Source: Nesterenkonia sedimenti (GTDB lineage: Bacteria > Actinomycetota > Actinomycetes > Actinomycetales > Micrococcaceae). From it: a DNA stretch of 64,000 bases. Where the stretch lies: positions 62,001 through 126,000 of the forward strand of contig NZ_JABAHY010000009.1 in NCBI RefSeq assembly GCF_012641515.1, written 5' to 3'. The first letter of the stretch is position 1. The number at the start of each line of letters is the position of its first letter. The notes beneath the pieces were generated by a model. It did no database searches. It was not told where the DNA came from and saw only the letters and a list, made by a program, of their open reading frames with translations. The position numbers and the translations under genes were made by a program. Below, one piece after another: positions 1 to 9,082 of the stretch.

Positions 1-63
1 CAGGCCGGGGATCAGCAGCAGCGGTTGACCCGACCCCTGACAGTAGGCCCGGAGGCTGCCCAC
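1..63 (-). CDS. N-terminus of an alpha/beta hydrolase-like protein (partial, runs off left edge)
   Basis: Only the first 21 codons lie in the window. Read on the minus strand from GTG at 63 they give a short strand, a Gly-Ser-Gly turn and a hydrophobic run ending Leu-Leu-Ile-Pro-Gly-Leu, which resembles the start of alpha/beta hydrolases just before the oxyanion-hole loop. A GAGG at 75-72 lies 8 bases from this GTG. A stronger AGGAG at 90-86 would instead suit an in-frame ATC at 78, a very rare start. It follows the amidohydrolase on the same strand with a short gap, so the two are probably co-transcribed. With so little sequence the family call is tentative. Confidence 0.4.
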   Translation of the reverse strand, partial: MGSLRAYCQGSGQPLLLIPGL

Positions 64-92
64 GGCGATGGCCTCGATTGTCCTTCTCCTGG

Positions 93-1595
93 TTAGGGGT
101 TACTGGGCAGAACGGCACCACCGGGCAGAGCTCCGGTGAGCAGTTCCCCGTCGCTGATGACCGGGGTCCCGCCTACCAGGAGGTGTTCCACTCCCCTGCT
201 GGCTTCCACGGGGCTGATGCTGGTGTTGGGCTGCAGTGCCTCGAGGTCGAAGATCACCAGGTCAGCATCTGCCCCCAGCCCCAGATGGCCTTTGCGTTCC
301 ATAGCGGGGATTGCTCCGCGCAGCAGCTGTGCCGGCATGACCGTGGAACGGGCGATGACGTCGCTGAGCTCCAGCAGCCCGCGGTCCCGGTGCAGCCAGG
401 CCAGGGCCCGGGTGAAGCAGGCAGTGGATCGGGGATGCGCCGAGACTCCTTCAGGCAGCGGCCACTGCATGATGTCCACCTCGCCTTGGCCCTGCAGCGG
501 CTTCAGGGGCATGGCATCCGATGCGAAGAGCGCTCCGGGAAGGCTCATCACCTCGGCGAGGTCCGCACCGTCCCAGGGGTCCTGGTAGTAGCGGATCAGA
601 CACAGCTGACTGGGATCCTCCTGGCGCAGTCGGGCGATCTCTGCGTAACTTTCTGCCGGCTGTCCCGTTGCCACCGGGGTGATGATGCCCGGTGGCCGAC
701 CGGCAGCCTCAAGGATCTCCGGATCCAGGAAGCCTGCTCCGATCACGGTGGAGGAGAACCCATAGGGGTAGAGCTCCGTGGTGAACCGGACCCCCTCGGC
801 TTGGGCTGCCAGGATCTTCTCCCGGGCTTCGCGGGGATGGCTGGAGGCCGAACTGTTGAAGTGGCACATATGGATATGCGCACCTGTGGCCAGGGAGGCC
901 TCCAGGAGTTCTTCAATTCCCTCCAGTGGCGTCTTCCCGGGGAGCATAGGACCGATCCGGGTATGGACGAACAGCGGCATATTGCGCCGGGCACCCAGTT
1001 CCGCGACTGCCATCAGCTCCGCCGGTTCAGCCTCTGCGGCGTAGCCCAGGAGTACGCCGATGCCGATTGCACCGGCATCCAGCTGTTCCTCGAGCAGTCT
1101 GATGATCTCTTCGCGCTGCTCGGCGGTGGCCGGCGCGTTCCAAAGACTGCCCTGTGCCGAGATCACCCCCATGGAGTCCAGCGGAAGATCCGGAAGAGCG
1201 GCCAGGGCGTCGTCATCGTAGTTCTCCAAAACCCTGGCCCGGGTGTGCAGCCACCCCGCGGAGAAGCCGTAGTTCAGCGGCCGGCCCTCTGAAGCTGCCC
1301 ACTCCAGTGCTGACGCTACCGGGGAGGCCCCTGCCTCCATCTCGAAGGTTGTGGTCACTCCATCGAAGGCCTGCAGCCGGTGGCCAGGGATGTTCTGGGC
1401 ATGGGAGTGAACGTCGATGAAGCCCGGGGCGATGATCTTCCCCGAGGCATCGATGACGCGGTCTGCCTCGAGGCTCTGCTCACCGAGGGAGGCGATTCGG
1501 CCCTGGCTAATGGCGATAGTGGTGATCTCGTCAGTGGAATGCTGGGGGTCGATCAGTCGTCCGCCGGTGATCAGGATGTCGCAGGTTGTGGTCAT
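93..1595 (-). CDS. Amidohydrolase, N-acyl-D-amino-acid deacylase (D-aminoacylase)-like
   Basis: A 500-residue metal-dependent hydrolase of the amidohydrolase superfamily, probably cytoplasmic (no signal peptide), expected to remove acyl groups from N-acyl amino acids, likely D-forms. Visible motifs are APGFIDVHSH with metal-binding H63 and H65, FVHTR with H211, HMCHFNSS with H242 and H245, and ASDAMP with the likely catalytic D360. The N- and C-terminal parts form the usual small beta domain around the TIM barrel. I chose ATG at 1595 because an upstream extension to 1700 overlaps the binding-protein gene and GGAG lies at 1610-1607. The gene follows a peptide-binding lipoprotein 16 bp upstream, and a DauR-type regulator diverges beyond it, which supports a D-amino-acid role. 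A dihydroorotase-like or other deacetylase specificity cannot be excluded. Confidence 0.85.
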   Translation of the reverse strand: MTTTCDILITGGRLIDPQHSTDEITTIAISQGRIASLGEQSLEADRVIDASGKIIAPGFIDVHSHAQNIPGHRLQAFDGVTTTFEMEAGASPVASALEWAASEGRPLNYGFSAGWLHTRARVLENYDDDALAALPDLPLDSMGVISAQGSLWNAPATAEQREEIIRLLEEQLDAGAIGIGVLLGYAAEAEPAELMAVAELGARRNMPLFVHTRIGPMLPGKTPLEGIEELLEASLATGAHIHMCHFNSSASSHPREAREKILAAQAEGVRFTTELYPYGFSSTVIGAGFLDPEILEAAGRPPGIITPVATGQPAESYAEIARLRQEDPSQLCLIRYYQDPWDGADLAEVMSLPGALFASDAMPLKPLQGQGEVDIMQWPLPEGVSAHPRSTACFTRALAWLHRDRGLLELSDVIARSTVMPAQLLRGAIPAMERKGHLGLGADADLVIFDLEALQPNTSISPVEASRGVEHLLVGGTPVISDGELLTGALPGGAVLPSNP

Positions 1596-1611
1596 CTTTA
1601 TGTGATCTCCC

Positions 1612-3177
1612 CTAGTCGGCCGGGCGGATGTGGTGGAAGATCTCACCCATTCCTGTGATGTAGTCGTAGCCCTCGAAGTCGACGTGGACGCCGCTTGCAT
1701 TGGTGCGGTCGCCGAATTTCGCCACCGGCAGGTACTCGGAGTAGGCCTCCTGGAGGCCTTCCATGGCGGAGATGGCGCTCTCCTCGTCCTCGGCGCTGGT
1801 CATCGCGGACGCTGCCTCGGCGATCTCGGGGCTGTCGGTCCAGCCGGTCCAGTCCGAGTTGAAGAAGTGGAAGGTGGCTGGAACCACCGGCCAGTTGGAG
1901 ATGCTGGTGATGGTCAGCTCGAACTCTGAGGGGTCCTCGCGGCGTTCGGTCACAGTGGCCCAGTCGGTGACCACCAGATCGGTGTTCATACCGGCCTCCT
2001 CCAACTGCTGCTGGAGCACGACGGCGGCGTTGTAGTGATCCTCGTACTCTCGGGTGGTGAGGATACGGATCTCCTCGCCGTCGTAGCCGGCTTCCTCCAG
2101 ATACTGCTCGGCCTCATCGAGGTGCTGGTTCTGGTGGAAGTCCTCGAACTCGGCATCGGCGGGCAGATGCCATGGTGAGTCCTCGGGCATCAGGGCACTG
2201 TTATTGGTGAAGTAGTCCTCCCCGCCGTAGGCCGAGAGGAGGGTGGACTCGGTCTCCATGGCGGCGATGACCGCCCGGCGCATATTGATGTCACCCATGA
2301 GGTCCTCGGCCTTATTGAAGACTGCGAATCCGACGCCGGCCTCACCGAGGTCAACCTCTATATTGGGATCATCCTCGGCGTTCTGGATGTTGTCCCAGGG
2401 GATCGGGATGCCCACATCGTATTCACCGGTCTGCAGGCCGCTGAGCCGGGTGGAGTCGTCGTCGACGAACCGGAAGTACATCTCCTCGAAGTGCGCGGTC
2501 TTTTCTCCGGCCATTCCGCTGGGTTCACCCTCGGGTGAGGCGTAGTCCTCGAAGCGGTCCATGCGGATGTACTGATCGGTCTCCCAGGTGCCGAATTCAT
2601 AGGGGCCGGTGCCGATGTAGTCCTGGATGCCGTCCTCGCCGGCTGCTTCGACGACCTCCTCGGGCATGATGTGTGGCATCTGGGCCGGATCTGCGATGAG
2701 CTCAGGGGCCACATACATGGGTTCAGGCATTGTGAAGGTCACAACGCCTTCCTCCGGGGAATCCAGCTCGGCGTCTGCGAAGTAGGCCGGGCCGATTGTG
2801 CTCAGCTGCTTCCAGCGCTCCAGGGAGGCGATGACATCTGCTGCCTCAACGGTTGAGCCGTCGTGGAAGGGGACATCCTCTCGGAGGTGGAAGGTGATGG
2901 TCAGCCCGTCCTCGGAGACCTCGAAGTCCTCGGCCAGCACTGGCTGGACCTCACCGTCTGCATCGAGGGTCAGCAGGGGTTCGAAGATCACTCGGGAGAA
3001 GACGCGGGTGGCATGCGCGGTGGTCATCAGGGGGTCCATCGTCGGCGGCTGGGCATTATAGCCGATGTTGAGCTCCTGGGCGACTTCGCCATCCGCTCCC
3101 CCGCCGTTGCCTCCGCCGCAGGCGCTCAGAGCCAGCGCCAGCGTAAGTCCACTGACCACGAAAGGACGTTTCTTCAT
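1612..3177 (-). CDS. ABC transporter substrate-binding lipoprotein, peptide/nickel family 5 (DppA/OppA-like)
   Basis: A 521-residue extracytoplasmic binding protein. The N-terminus has Lys-Lys-Arg, a hydrophobic segment and the lipobox LSAC with C20 as lipidated residue, followed by a Gly-rich linker. The rest matches family 5 binding proteins: QPPTMDP near the start, VQPVLAEDFEVSEDG, FHLREDVPFHDG, GTGPYEFG and ILTTREYEDHYN. Such proteins deliver oligopeptides, dipeptides or related compounds to an ABC permease. GTG at 3180 is possible, but ATG at 3177 has better spacing (7 bases) from GAGGG. No permease or ATPase gene is nearby. The broken gene at 4676-6206 is a clear paralogue, and the intact gene at 24182 is a more distant one. 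The downstream amidohydrolase is probably in the same transcript. Confidence 0.93.
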   Translation of the reverse strand: MKKRPFVVSGLTLALALSACGGGNGGGADGEVAQELNIGYNAQPPTMDPLMTTAHATRVFSRVIFEPLLTLDADGEVQPVLAEDFEVSEDGLTITFHLREDVPFHDGSTVEAADVIASLERWKQLSTIGPAYFADAELDSPEEGVVTFTMPEPMYVAPELIADPAQMPHIMPEEVVEAAGEDGIQDYIGTGPYEFGTWETDQYIRMDRFEDYASPEGEPSGMAGEKTAHFEEMYFRFVDDDSTRLSGLQTGEYDVGIPIPWDNIQNAEDDPNIEVDLGEAGVGFAVFNKAEDLMGDINMRRAVIAAMETESTLLSAYGGEDYFTNNSALMPEDSPWHLPADAEFEDFHQNQHLDEAEQYLEEAGYDGEEIRILTTREYEDHYNAAVVLQQQLEEAGMNTDLVVTDWATVTERREDPSEFELTITSISNWPVVPATFHFFNSDWTGWTDSPEIAEAASAMTSAEDEESAISAMEGLQEAYSEYLPVAKFGDRTNASGVHVDFEGYDYITGMGEIFHHIRPAD

Positions 3178-3207
3178 CACGGTTCCCTCAATTCATTCGG
3201 CGCGGAT

Positions 3208-3219
3208 CGTAAATTTACG
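3208..3219. promoter_or_regulatory. 12-bp perfect palindrome in a divergent promoter region (candidate operator)
   Basis: CGTAAATTTACG is its own reverse complement. It sits 31 bp upstream of the binding-lipoprotein start and 173 bp upstream of the divergent YheO/DauR-like regulator, in the otherwise gene-free stretch 3178-3391. Operator function for that regulator is inferred from position only. Confidence 0.4.
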
Positions 3220-3391
3220 CCACCGGGTAATCCCCAGAGCGAAACGATATGACCTAGATTACCTGTCTATTCTGCTACGGGCCATGTTTCAGGAAAATAA
3301 CGTTGATGTGGGATGACACAGGGGTTACGGGATATCCTCGGGATGACATCACCTAGAAAAATAGTCCAATCCCGGACAAGGAGACGTTGCC

Positions 3392-4048
3392 ATGAGCTCA
3401 ACGGCGGACACTATCTTCGCGACGCTGACTCCCGCTCTGGAAGGGATTGCTGCCACCTTCGGTCCGAACTGTGAAGTCGTCCTGCACGATTACCGCACCC
3501 CCGAGCAGTCGGTCCATGCAGTGGCCGGCAATGTGACCGGACGCCAGGCAGGGGGTGCGATGAGCGAGATTGGGCTACGCATGCTCAATCGGGGCGCGGA
3601 TGCCGAGAACGACCTCAACTATTTCACCCGATCCCCTGATGGGCGTCGGCTGAAATGCTCCACGATGCCGCTGCGGGATGAGAATGGAGAGCTCATCGGC
3701 GCCCTGTGCATCAATATCGATGTCACCAATCTCGTGGAGGCCAGCAGTCTCCTGGCACAGATAGCCGGTGAGGCGACCTCCGGCCCGCCGGCCGATTCGG
3801 TCACAGTTTTTGCCAATGACATTGACGAGGTCATCGACTCCATAGTGGGGCAGGAGGAGATCAACCGGTCCAAACCTGCGGCAGAACTGACCAAACAGGA
3901 ACGGTTGGAGGTCATCAGTCACCTCAACAGCAAAGGCATCTTCTCTGTCCGCCGCGCCGCACCGCGGGTGGCCGGACGGCTGAAAATCTCCCGCGCAGCC
4001 CTCTATAACGACCTCAAAGAGCTCAGCAGCCAGGGCTCTGCCAGCTAG
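3392..4048 (+). CDS. YheO-like PAS / HTH transcriptional regulator (DauR-type)
   Basis: A 218-residue cytoplasmic regulator. Residues about 1-115 match the YheO-like PAS domain: a FGPNCEVVLHD stretch at the front and LIGALCINIDVT at the end. Residues about 165-212 match the helix-turn-helix partner of that family, with KQERLEVISHLNSKGIF and SRAALYNDL. In Pseudomonas the family member DauR represses the D-arginine catabolic operon, and other members regulate D-amino-acid-related genes. AAGGAG lies 8 bases before the ATG. It diverges from the binding protein and D-aminoacylase-like genes, so control of that pair is a reasonable inference. Its 3' end faces the broken M20 gene and stops 3 bp before that gene's stop codon. 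Confidence 0.88.
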   Translation: MSSTADTIFATLTPALEGIAATFGPNCEVVLHDYRTPEQSVHAVAGNVTGRQAGGAMSEIGLRMLNRGADAENDLNYFTRSPDGRRLKCSTMPLRDENGELIGALCINIDVTNLVEASSLLAQIAGEATSGPPADSVTVFANDIDEVIDSIVGQEEINRSKPAAELTKQERLEVISHLNSKGIFSVRRAAPRVAGRLKISRAALYNDLKELSSQGSAS

Positions 4049-4670
4049 AGCTGTTCATCAAGCGACAGGACGGTCTCGTAGAGCACCTGGACCCCGGTGG
4101 CGATATCCTCCACATCGGTCCATTCCTCGGGCACATGAGAGAGCCCTTGGCGGCTGGGGACGAAGAGCATGCCCGCAGGCACTTTCTCGTTGATATGTTT
4201 CGAATCATGCCCGGCTCCTGACTGCAGGATTCGGTAGGGCAGCCCGAGATCGGTCACGCTGCGCTCCAGAGCCTCGGTGATCCAGGTCGGAAGGGCCGTG
4301 GGCGGGGTCTGCGAAGTGCGCCTCACCTCAAGCTCCACTCCACGGCGCTGACAGGCGGTACTGATCTTGTCGAGAATCTCCTCGGTGACCGCATCCTGTC
4401 GCTGAGCCTCCGTGTCCCGAATATCAAGACTGAAGGTGACACTGCCGGGGATCGTCGTGATCGAATTGGGCTGGACCTCCAACCGCCCAACGGTGGCCCG
4501 GGTGCCCAGATCGCCGTACTTCCCAGCGATTTCCTCAGCGATCAGCACTGCCTCAGATGCTGCGGTGAGTAGGCCATCCGGGTAATACCCGGACCCGGTT
4601 CGCTGATTGCTGCGATCTTCTCCAGCATGATGTTCAACTGGTCGGCATCGACGGTGGCTGTTGTGCTCAT
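4045..4670 (-). pseudogene. Broken M20-family hydrolase (N-carbamoyl-L-amino-acid hydrolase / allantoate amidohydrolase type), large internal deletion
   Basis: From ATG at 4670 the reading frame encodes about 36 residues typical of the N-terminus of M20 amidases (start MSTTATVDAD, then GPGITRMAYSP). It then runs out of frame and stops. In another frame, from about position 4587, the text resumes with LLTAASEAVLIAEEIA, GRLEVQPNSITTIPG, VTFSLDIRDTEAQ and SGAGHDSKHI, the dimerisation domain and C-terminal part of the same family. About 180 codons are missing, including the segment with the first zinc ligands, and the join is frameshifted. An intact homologue would be about 400 residues. The start lies 5 bp after the stop of the broken binding-protein gene, so both once formed an operon. 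Confidence 0.85.
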
Positions 4671-4675
4671 CTGGG

Positions 4676-6206
4676 TCACTCGCTTGGTCGGATGTGGTGG
4701 AAGATCTCGCCGACTCCGGTGACGTATTCATAGCCCTCGAAGTCTGTTCTCAGCCCGGATGGGGTCATCCGATCACCGAACTTCACCACGGGAATGTACT
4801 CGTAGTACGCCTCTTGGAGATCGGCCATGGCAGCGTAGGCAGTCTCTTCATCCTGTGCTGAGGTGACCGCTTGGGCTGCTTCCTGGGTGGCTTCGTCCTC
4901 ACCGGTTCCCCACCAGCCTTCGGTGAAGAAGTGCCAGGTGGCCGGAACCGAGGGCCAGTTGCTGATATCAGTGGTGGCGATATCGAATGCCGAGGGATCC
5001 TCGCGCATTTCAGTATGCGTGGGCCAGTCGACCACCGTAAGGTCTGTGGTCATCCCGGCTTCCTCCAACTGCTGCTGCAGGACCAGGGCATTGTCATAGT
5101 GGTCCTCATAGTCGCCGGTGGTGAGGATGCGGATCTCCTCGCCGTCGTATCCGGCCTCCTCCATCAGCGCCTCAGCCTCTACGGGGTCGGCGTTCTCGTA
5201 GAGTTCGTCGAATTCCGGATCTGTCGCGGCGTACCACGGGGAATCCTCAGGCATCAGACCGCTGTTGACGGTGAAGAACTCCTCATCGCCGTAGGCCGAG
5301 AGCAGGGATGATTCAGGTTCCATCGCGGCCACAACCGCCTGGCGCATCGCAAGATCAGCCATTACCCCTTCGTCCTTGTTCAGGACCGCGAAGACGATGC
5401 CCGACTCTCCGAGAATGGTTTCAATATTGGGATCCTGTTCGATGGCCTCGGCGTTGTCCCATGGGATCGGGATGGAGAGGTCATACTCCCCGGATTGGAT
5501 GCCGGAGACCCGGGTCGAGGAGTCCTGAACTCCCCGGCCATGCCACTGGGTTCACCCTCCGGGGAGGTGTAGTCCTCGAAGCGGTCGAGCCTGATGTGCT
5601 GATCAGCCTCCCAGGCTCCGAACATATAGGGCCCGGTGCCGATATGCTCAGAGACTTCTTCATCCCCAGCCTCCTCAATGATCTCTGCCGGCATGATGTG
5701 CGGCATGATCTGGGGGTCAGCAATAAGCGTCGGGGCCACGAACATAGGCTCGGGCATGGTGACAGTGAAGACACCCTCCTCCGGGGATTCGAACTCGGCC
5801 TCACCGAAGTAGTTGGGCCCGATGGTGCTGACCTCGCGCCAGCGTTCGAAGGAGGCGATCACATCCTCTGCCTCCATCGGTTCACCATTGTGAAAGACGA
5901 CGTCGTCGCGGAGGGTGAAGGTGATGGTCAATCCGTCCTCGGAGACCTCGAAGTCCTCAGCCAGCACCGGCTGAACCTCCCCCTCGGCATCCAGGATGAT
6001 CAGTGGAAGGTGCGGGAGATGATGCGTGTGGCCTGGGCGGTGGTGAGGTAAGGGTCCACGGTCGGCGGTTGGACGTTATAGGCGATCTGCAGTTCCTCGG
6101 CCACCCCATCAGCGCCCCCGGCATCCCCTCCGTCTCCGCCGCCGCAGGCGCTCAGGGCCAGGGCTGCAATGATGCCGGTTCCGAGCAGGGATCGGTTCTT
6201 TCCGAT
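4676..6206 (-). pseudogene. Broken second peptide-binding lipoprotein gene (family 5), paralogue of the gene at 1612-3177
   Basis: The whole gene can be followed by similarity to the intact paralogue, but it has at least two lesions. At the expected start (6206-6204) there is ATC, with AAGGA five bases before it, instead of ATG; the signal peptide and lipobox LSAC then follow normally. At about 6005 the frame hits TGA after ISRTFH, where the paralogue reads IFEPLLTLDA; loss of four bases (gagc) explains it. The second frame runs from VQPVLAEDFEV to GEPSGMAGE near 5535. There about 14 codons, equivalent to KTAHFEEMYFRFV of the paralogue, are missing and the frame shifts again. The third frame runs to the stop at 4676 and ends HHIRPSE. 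The protein cannot be made intact. Confidence 0.88.
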
Positions 6207-6303
6207 GTGAGTCCTTAGGTGCTTGGCAGTACATACGAGTGAGCTCCAGCGGCCACACTGCCGCCGGATTGCTCACAGAGTACGTACCAACCATCCCCTT
6301 TGA

Positions 6304-6326
6304 CCAGACTTTTTTGCCAAGTCTGG
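6304..6326. promoter_or_regulatory. 8-bp inverted repeat with 7-base loop
   Basis: CCAGACTT and AAGTCTGG flank TTTTGCC. It lies between the M20 peptidase stop (6356, minus) and the broken binding-protein gene. There is no clear U-tract on the minus strand beyond the stem, so it may be an operator for the broken gene rather than a terminator. Confidence 0.35.
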
Positions 6327-6355
6327 ACAAAATTTACACACCCGCAACAGCGGCG

Positions 6356-7681
6356 TTATTGGGCGGTGAGGAAGCGGTGAAGAACCCGCCCACCGAAGAC
6401 CAGGGCGTCGACCGGCACGCGTTCGTCCACCCCGTGGAACAGCCCGGTGAAGTCGAGGTCTGCCGGCAGTTTCAGGGGCACGAAACCATAGCCGGTGATT
6501 CCCAGGCGGGAGAGCCGCTTATTATCCGTTCCGGCCCCGAGCATATAGGGCAGCACAATGGCCTCGGGGTCCTCCTCGGTGAGCGAGCGCACCATATCCT
6601 CGACCACAGCACCGGAGAACGGGGCCTCCAAGGAGGGACCATCATTGATCAGCTCCCAGCTGACCTTCTCCCCGGCCAGACGCCTCAAGGTGGCTGCGAC
6701 TTTCTCATCCTGCTCGGGAAGGGTCCGGGCATCCACCAGGGCCTCGGCCTGCCCGGGGACCACATTGTGCTTATAACCGGCTGAGAGCACGGTGGGATTG
6801 GCGGTGTTCTGCAGAGAGGCTGCGATGAACTTTCCGGCAGAGCCGGTGGCCTCGACCAGAGCCGAGGGGTCCTCCTCGTCGAAGGGAATCCCGGTCAGCT
6901 CTGAGACCTGTTCGAAGAGCATCCGGGTGGTCTTGGTGTATTCGATAGGCCACTGATGGTTGCCGATGGCGGCCACCGCCTCGGCCAGATGCACCACCGG
7001 ATTATCCTGCTGCACGGCCGAGCCGTGCCCAGCAGTGCCGTGGGCAATCATCTTTGACCAAGCCTTGCCCTTCTCCGCGGTCTGGATGAGATAGGCACGG
7101 TGTCCGGCGATATCGGCGGAGAATCCGCCGACCTCGCTGACCGCCTCGGTGGCCCCGGCGAAGACCTCGGGGTGGTTTTCGACCATCCAGCCGGAACCGA
7201 AGGTTCCGTTGTCCTCCTCATCGGCGAAGAAGACGAAGATGAGGTCCCGGCGGGGTCGATGCCCTTCGCGGTGCATCCTGAACATTGAGGCCAGGATCAT
7301 CGCATCCATGCCCTTCATATCCACCGCGCCCCGGCCCCAGATCATGCCGTCCTTGACCTCAGCGCTGAAGGGATCCACCTGCCAGTCCTCAGCCTGGGCA
7401 GGAACCACATCCAGATGACCGTGGACCACCAGGGCCCCGGCCTCGGGGTCCGTTCCCTGCATCCTGGCAACTACCGTGGTGCGGTCGGCCTCAGGTTCAT
7501 ACATTGTGGGTTCCAGCCCGGCCTCACGCATGAGCTCGGCACAGTATTCGGCTGCTGCCCGTTCACCCTTGGAACGCCCTCCTCCCCAGTTGGTGGTGTC
7601 GAACCGGATGAGGTCGCGGCAGAACTGGACCACCTCGGCATCGGCACGTGCATCGGGGCTCTGGTCGGCAGTGGCAGTCAT
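6356..7681 (-). CDS. M20/M25/M40-family metallopeptidase (ArgE/DapE/CPG2-like)
   Basis: A 441-residue cytoplasmic di-zinc hydrolase. The first metal motif is VVHGHLDVVPAQ (H89, D91), the bridging aspartate is in WGRGAVDMKG (D121), and the catalytic/metal glutamates are in FFADEEDNG (E155, E156). The middle part after AWSKM and GTAGHGSAVQ is the dimerisation domain. Members cleave acyl, aminoacyl or peptide bonds of small substrates such as dipeptides or acetyl amino acids; the exact substrate cannot be read here. ATG at 7681 abuts the TAG of the upstream M20D gene, so the two are a tight operon and probably translationally coupled. Confidence 0.92.
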   Translation of the reverse strand: MTATADQSPDARADAEVVQFCRDLIRFDTTNWGGGRSKGERAAAEYCAELMREAGLEPTMYEPEADRTTVVARMQGTDPEAGALVVHGHLDVVPAQAEDWQVDPFSAEVKDGMIWGRGAVDMKGMDAMILASMFRMHREGHRPRRDLIFVFFADEEDNGTFGSGWMVENHPEVFAGATEAVSEVGGFSADIAGHRAYLIQTAEKGKAWSKMIAHGTAGHGSAVQQDNPVVHLAEAVAAIGNHQWPIEYTKTTRMLFEQVSELTGIPFDEEDPSALVEATGSAGKFIAASLQNTANPTVLSAGYKHNVVPGQAEALVDARTLPEQDEKVAATLRRLAGEKVSWELINDGPSLEAPFSGAVVEDMVRSLTEEDPEAIVLPYMLGAGTDNKRLSRLGITGYGFVPLKLPADLDFTGLFHGVDERVPVDALVFGGRVLHRFLTAQ

Positions 7682-8944
7682 CTATCCCTCCGAACGGAAT
7701 ACGGTCTCGAGCAGATCTGTGGCTATCGCCAGGGACCGCTCATCGATGTCGAAACGGTAGTTGTGGTGAGGTGCTTGGGAGTTCTGTGCTCCGATCAAAA
7801 TATAGGAACCGACCCCACCCTGTTTCTGCACATCATTGATCAGCAGATGGGCGTCATCGCTGCCCAGTCCCAGATCCGAGGTGCGGTTGAACTCGGTGAT
7901 CGCGGTCTGGCCCGAGGCTGCGTCCTCGATGAGATCCAGCATCTGCTCGTCAGGCAGAGAGTTGGTGGTTCCACCGTATTGATTGGTGGTGACCTCGACG
8001 TCGTACATACTGGCGGCACCTTGGACGACTTTCTCCGCACGCCGGTCCAGTTCACTGAGGACATCGTTGTCATCGGCCCTGACCTCATAGGTGATGACCG
8101 CCTCGGCGGGGATGATGCTGGCCGATCCGGAGGCGTGGAAGGTGCCCACATTGACCCGGGTGTCGGAGGTGGCGAACCGAGAGATGCCCAGGACCCCCAG
8201 AGTCGCCTGAGCTGCGGCGGCGATGGCATGCCGCCCCTTCTCGGGGGCGCCGGCGGCATGGGAGGGCTCGCCGGTGAACTGGGCCTTCCATTTAGTTGTG
8301 GCCTTGAATCCTGAGGCACCGCCGGTGACCTCTCCCAGGGGAAGGCTGGCCACCAGGTGCACTGCCAACATGCGGTCGATACCGCGGGTCACCCCGGCTG
8401 CGAGCATGGGAGCAGCACCACGGACACCCTCCTCAGCTGGCTGGAACATAATGCGCACGGTGCCGGGGAAGTCACCGTCTCGGAGCCTCTCGGCCAGGCC
8501 GAGTCCGATGGCGGTGTGGCCGTCATGGCCGCAGGCATGCATATATCCGGTCTCGGAGCGGAACCCCTCCCGGGCTGGGAGGTGCTCATCTGTGGCATCT
8601 TCGATGATGGGCAGGGCGTCGATATCCACCCGCAGGCCCCAGACTGGGCCCGGTCGGTTGCCCTTCAGCTCTGCGATGACGGCTGTGCCCTGTTCCTGCA
8701 GGAGCTTCACCCGCTCAGCTGGAACTCCGGCGTCGATGGCTCGCTGGCCCCACTCCTGATACTCCGCTTCGGTGGGCTTCTCGGCGATGGCGGAGACATC
8801 GATGGCCTCGGGGCCGTGGGTGTAGTCGACGCCGAGCTCCTCCAGGATGTCCATCACACAGGAGGCGGTGTGAAACTCGAGGAAGCCCGGTTCAGCATAA
8901 GCGTGGAATCGTCGTCGCAGTGCAATGAGATCTTCAGTATCCAT
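7682..8944 (-). CDS. M20D-family amidohydrolase (hippurate / N-acyl-amino-acid hydrolase-like)
   Basis: A 420-residue metal-dependent amidohydrolase. Metal ligands are visible in YMHACGHDGHT (C138, H140), in FQPAEEG (E171, E172) and in AVHL (H196), and GLRVDIDALPI precedes them. This is the set typical of the IAA-amino acid / hippurate hydrolase group. Such enzymes release an amino acid from an acyl or aryl conjugate; p-aminobenzoyl-glutamate hydrolases are close relatives. It heads the two-gene M20 operon and diverges from a DUF5937/ArsR-type regulator, which probably controls it. Confidence 0.92.
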   Translation of the reverse strand: MDTEDLIALRRRFHAYAEPGFLEFHTASCVMDILEELGVDYTHGPEAIDVSAIAEKPTEAEYQEWGQRAIDAGVPAERVKLLQEQGTAVIAELKGNRPGPVWGLRVDIDALPIIEDATDEHLPAREGFRSETGYMHACGHDGHTAIGLGLAERLRDGDFPGTVRIMFQPAEEGVRGAAPMLAAGVTRGIDRMLAVHLVASLPLGEVTGGASGFKATTKWKAQFTGEPSHAAGAPEKGRHAIAAAAQATLGVLGISRFATSDTRVNVGTFHASGSASIIPAEAVITYEVRADDNDVLSELDRRAEKVVQGAASMYDVEVTTNQYGGTTNSLPDEQMLDLIEDAASGQTAITEFNRTSDLGLGSDDAHLLINDVQKQGGVGSYILIGAQNSQAPHHNYRFDIDERSLAIATDLLETVFRSEG

Positions 8945-9082
8945 ATGAGTCTTTCTGCCAGCTGGCGGGCTCGGCCTAGAAGTTCTATCTAGTACTGGAT
9001 ACTCAGTCTATGAGATCAGGAGATGGAGACCGGAGAGGTGACAGTCAGCAGTTGGGCAGCTGCACCGGTATTCTCGCTTGCT

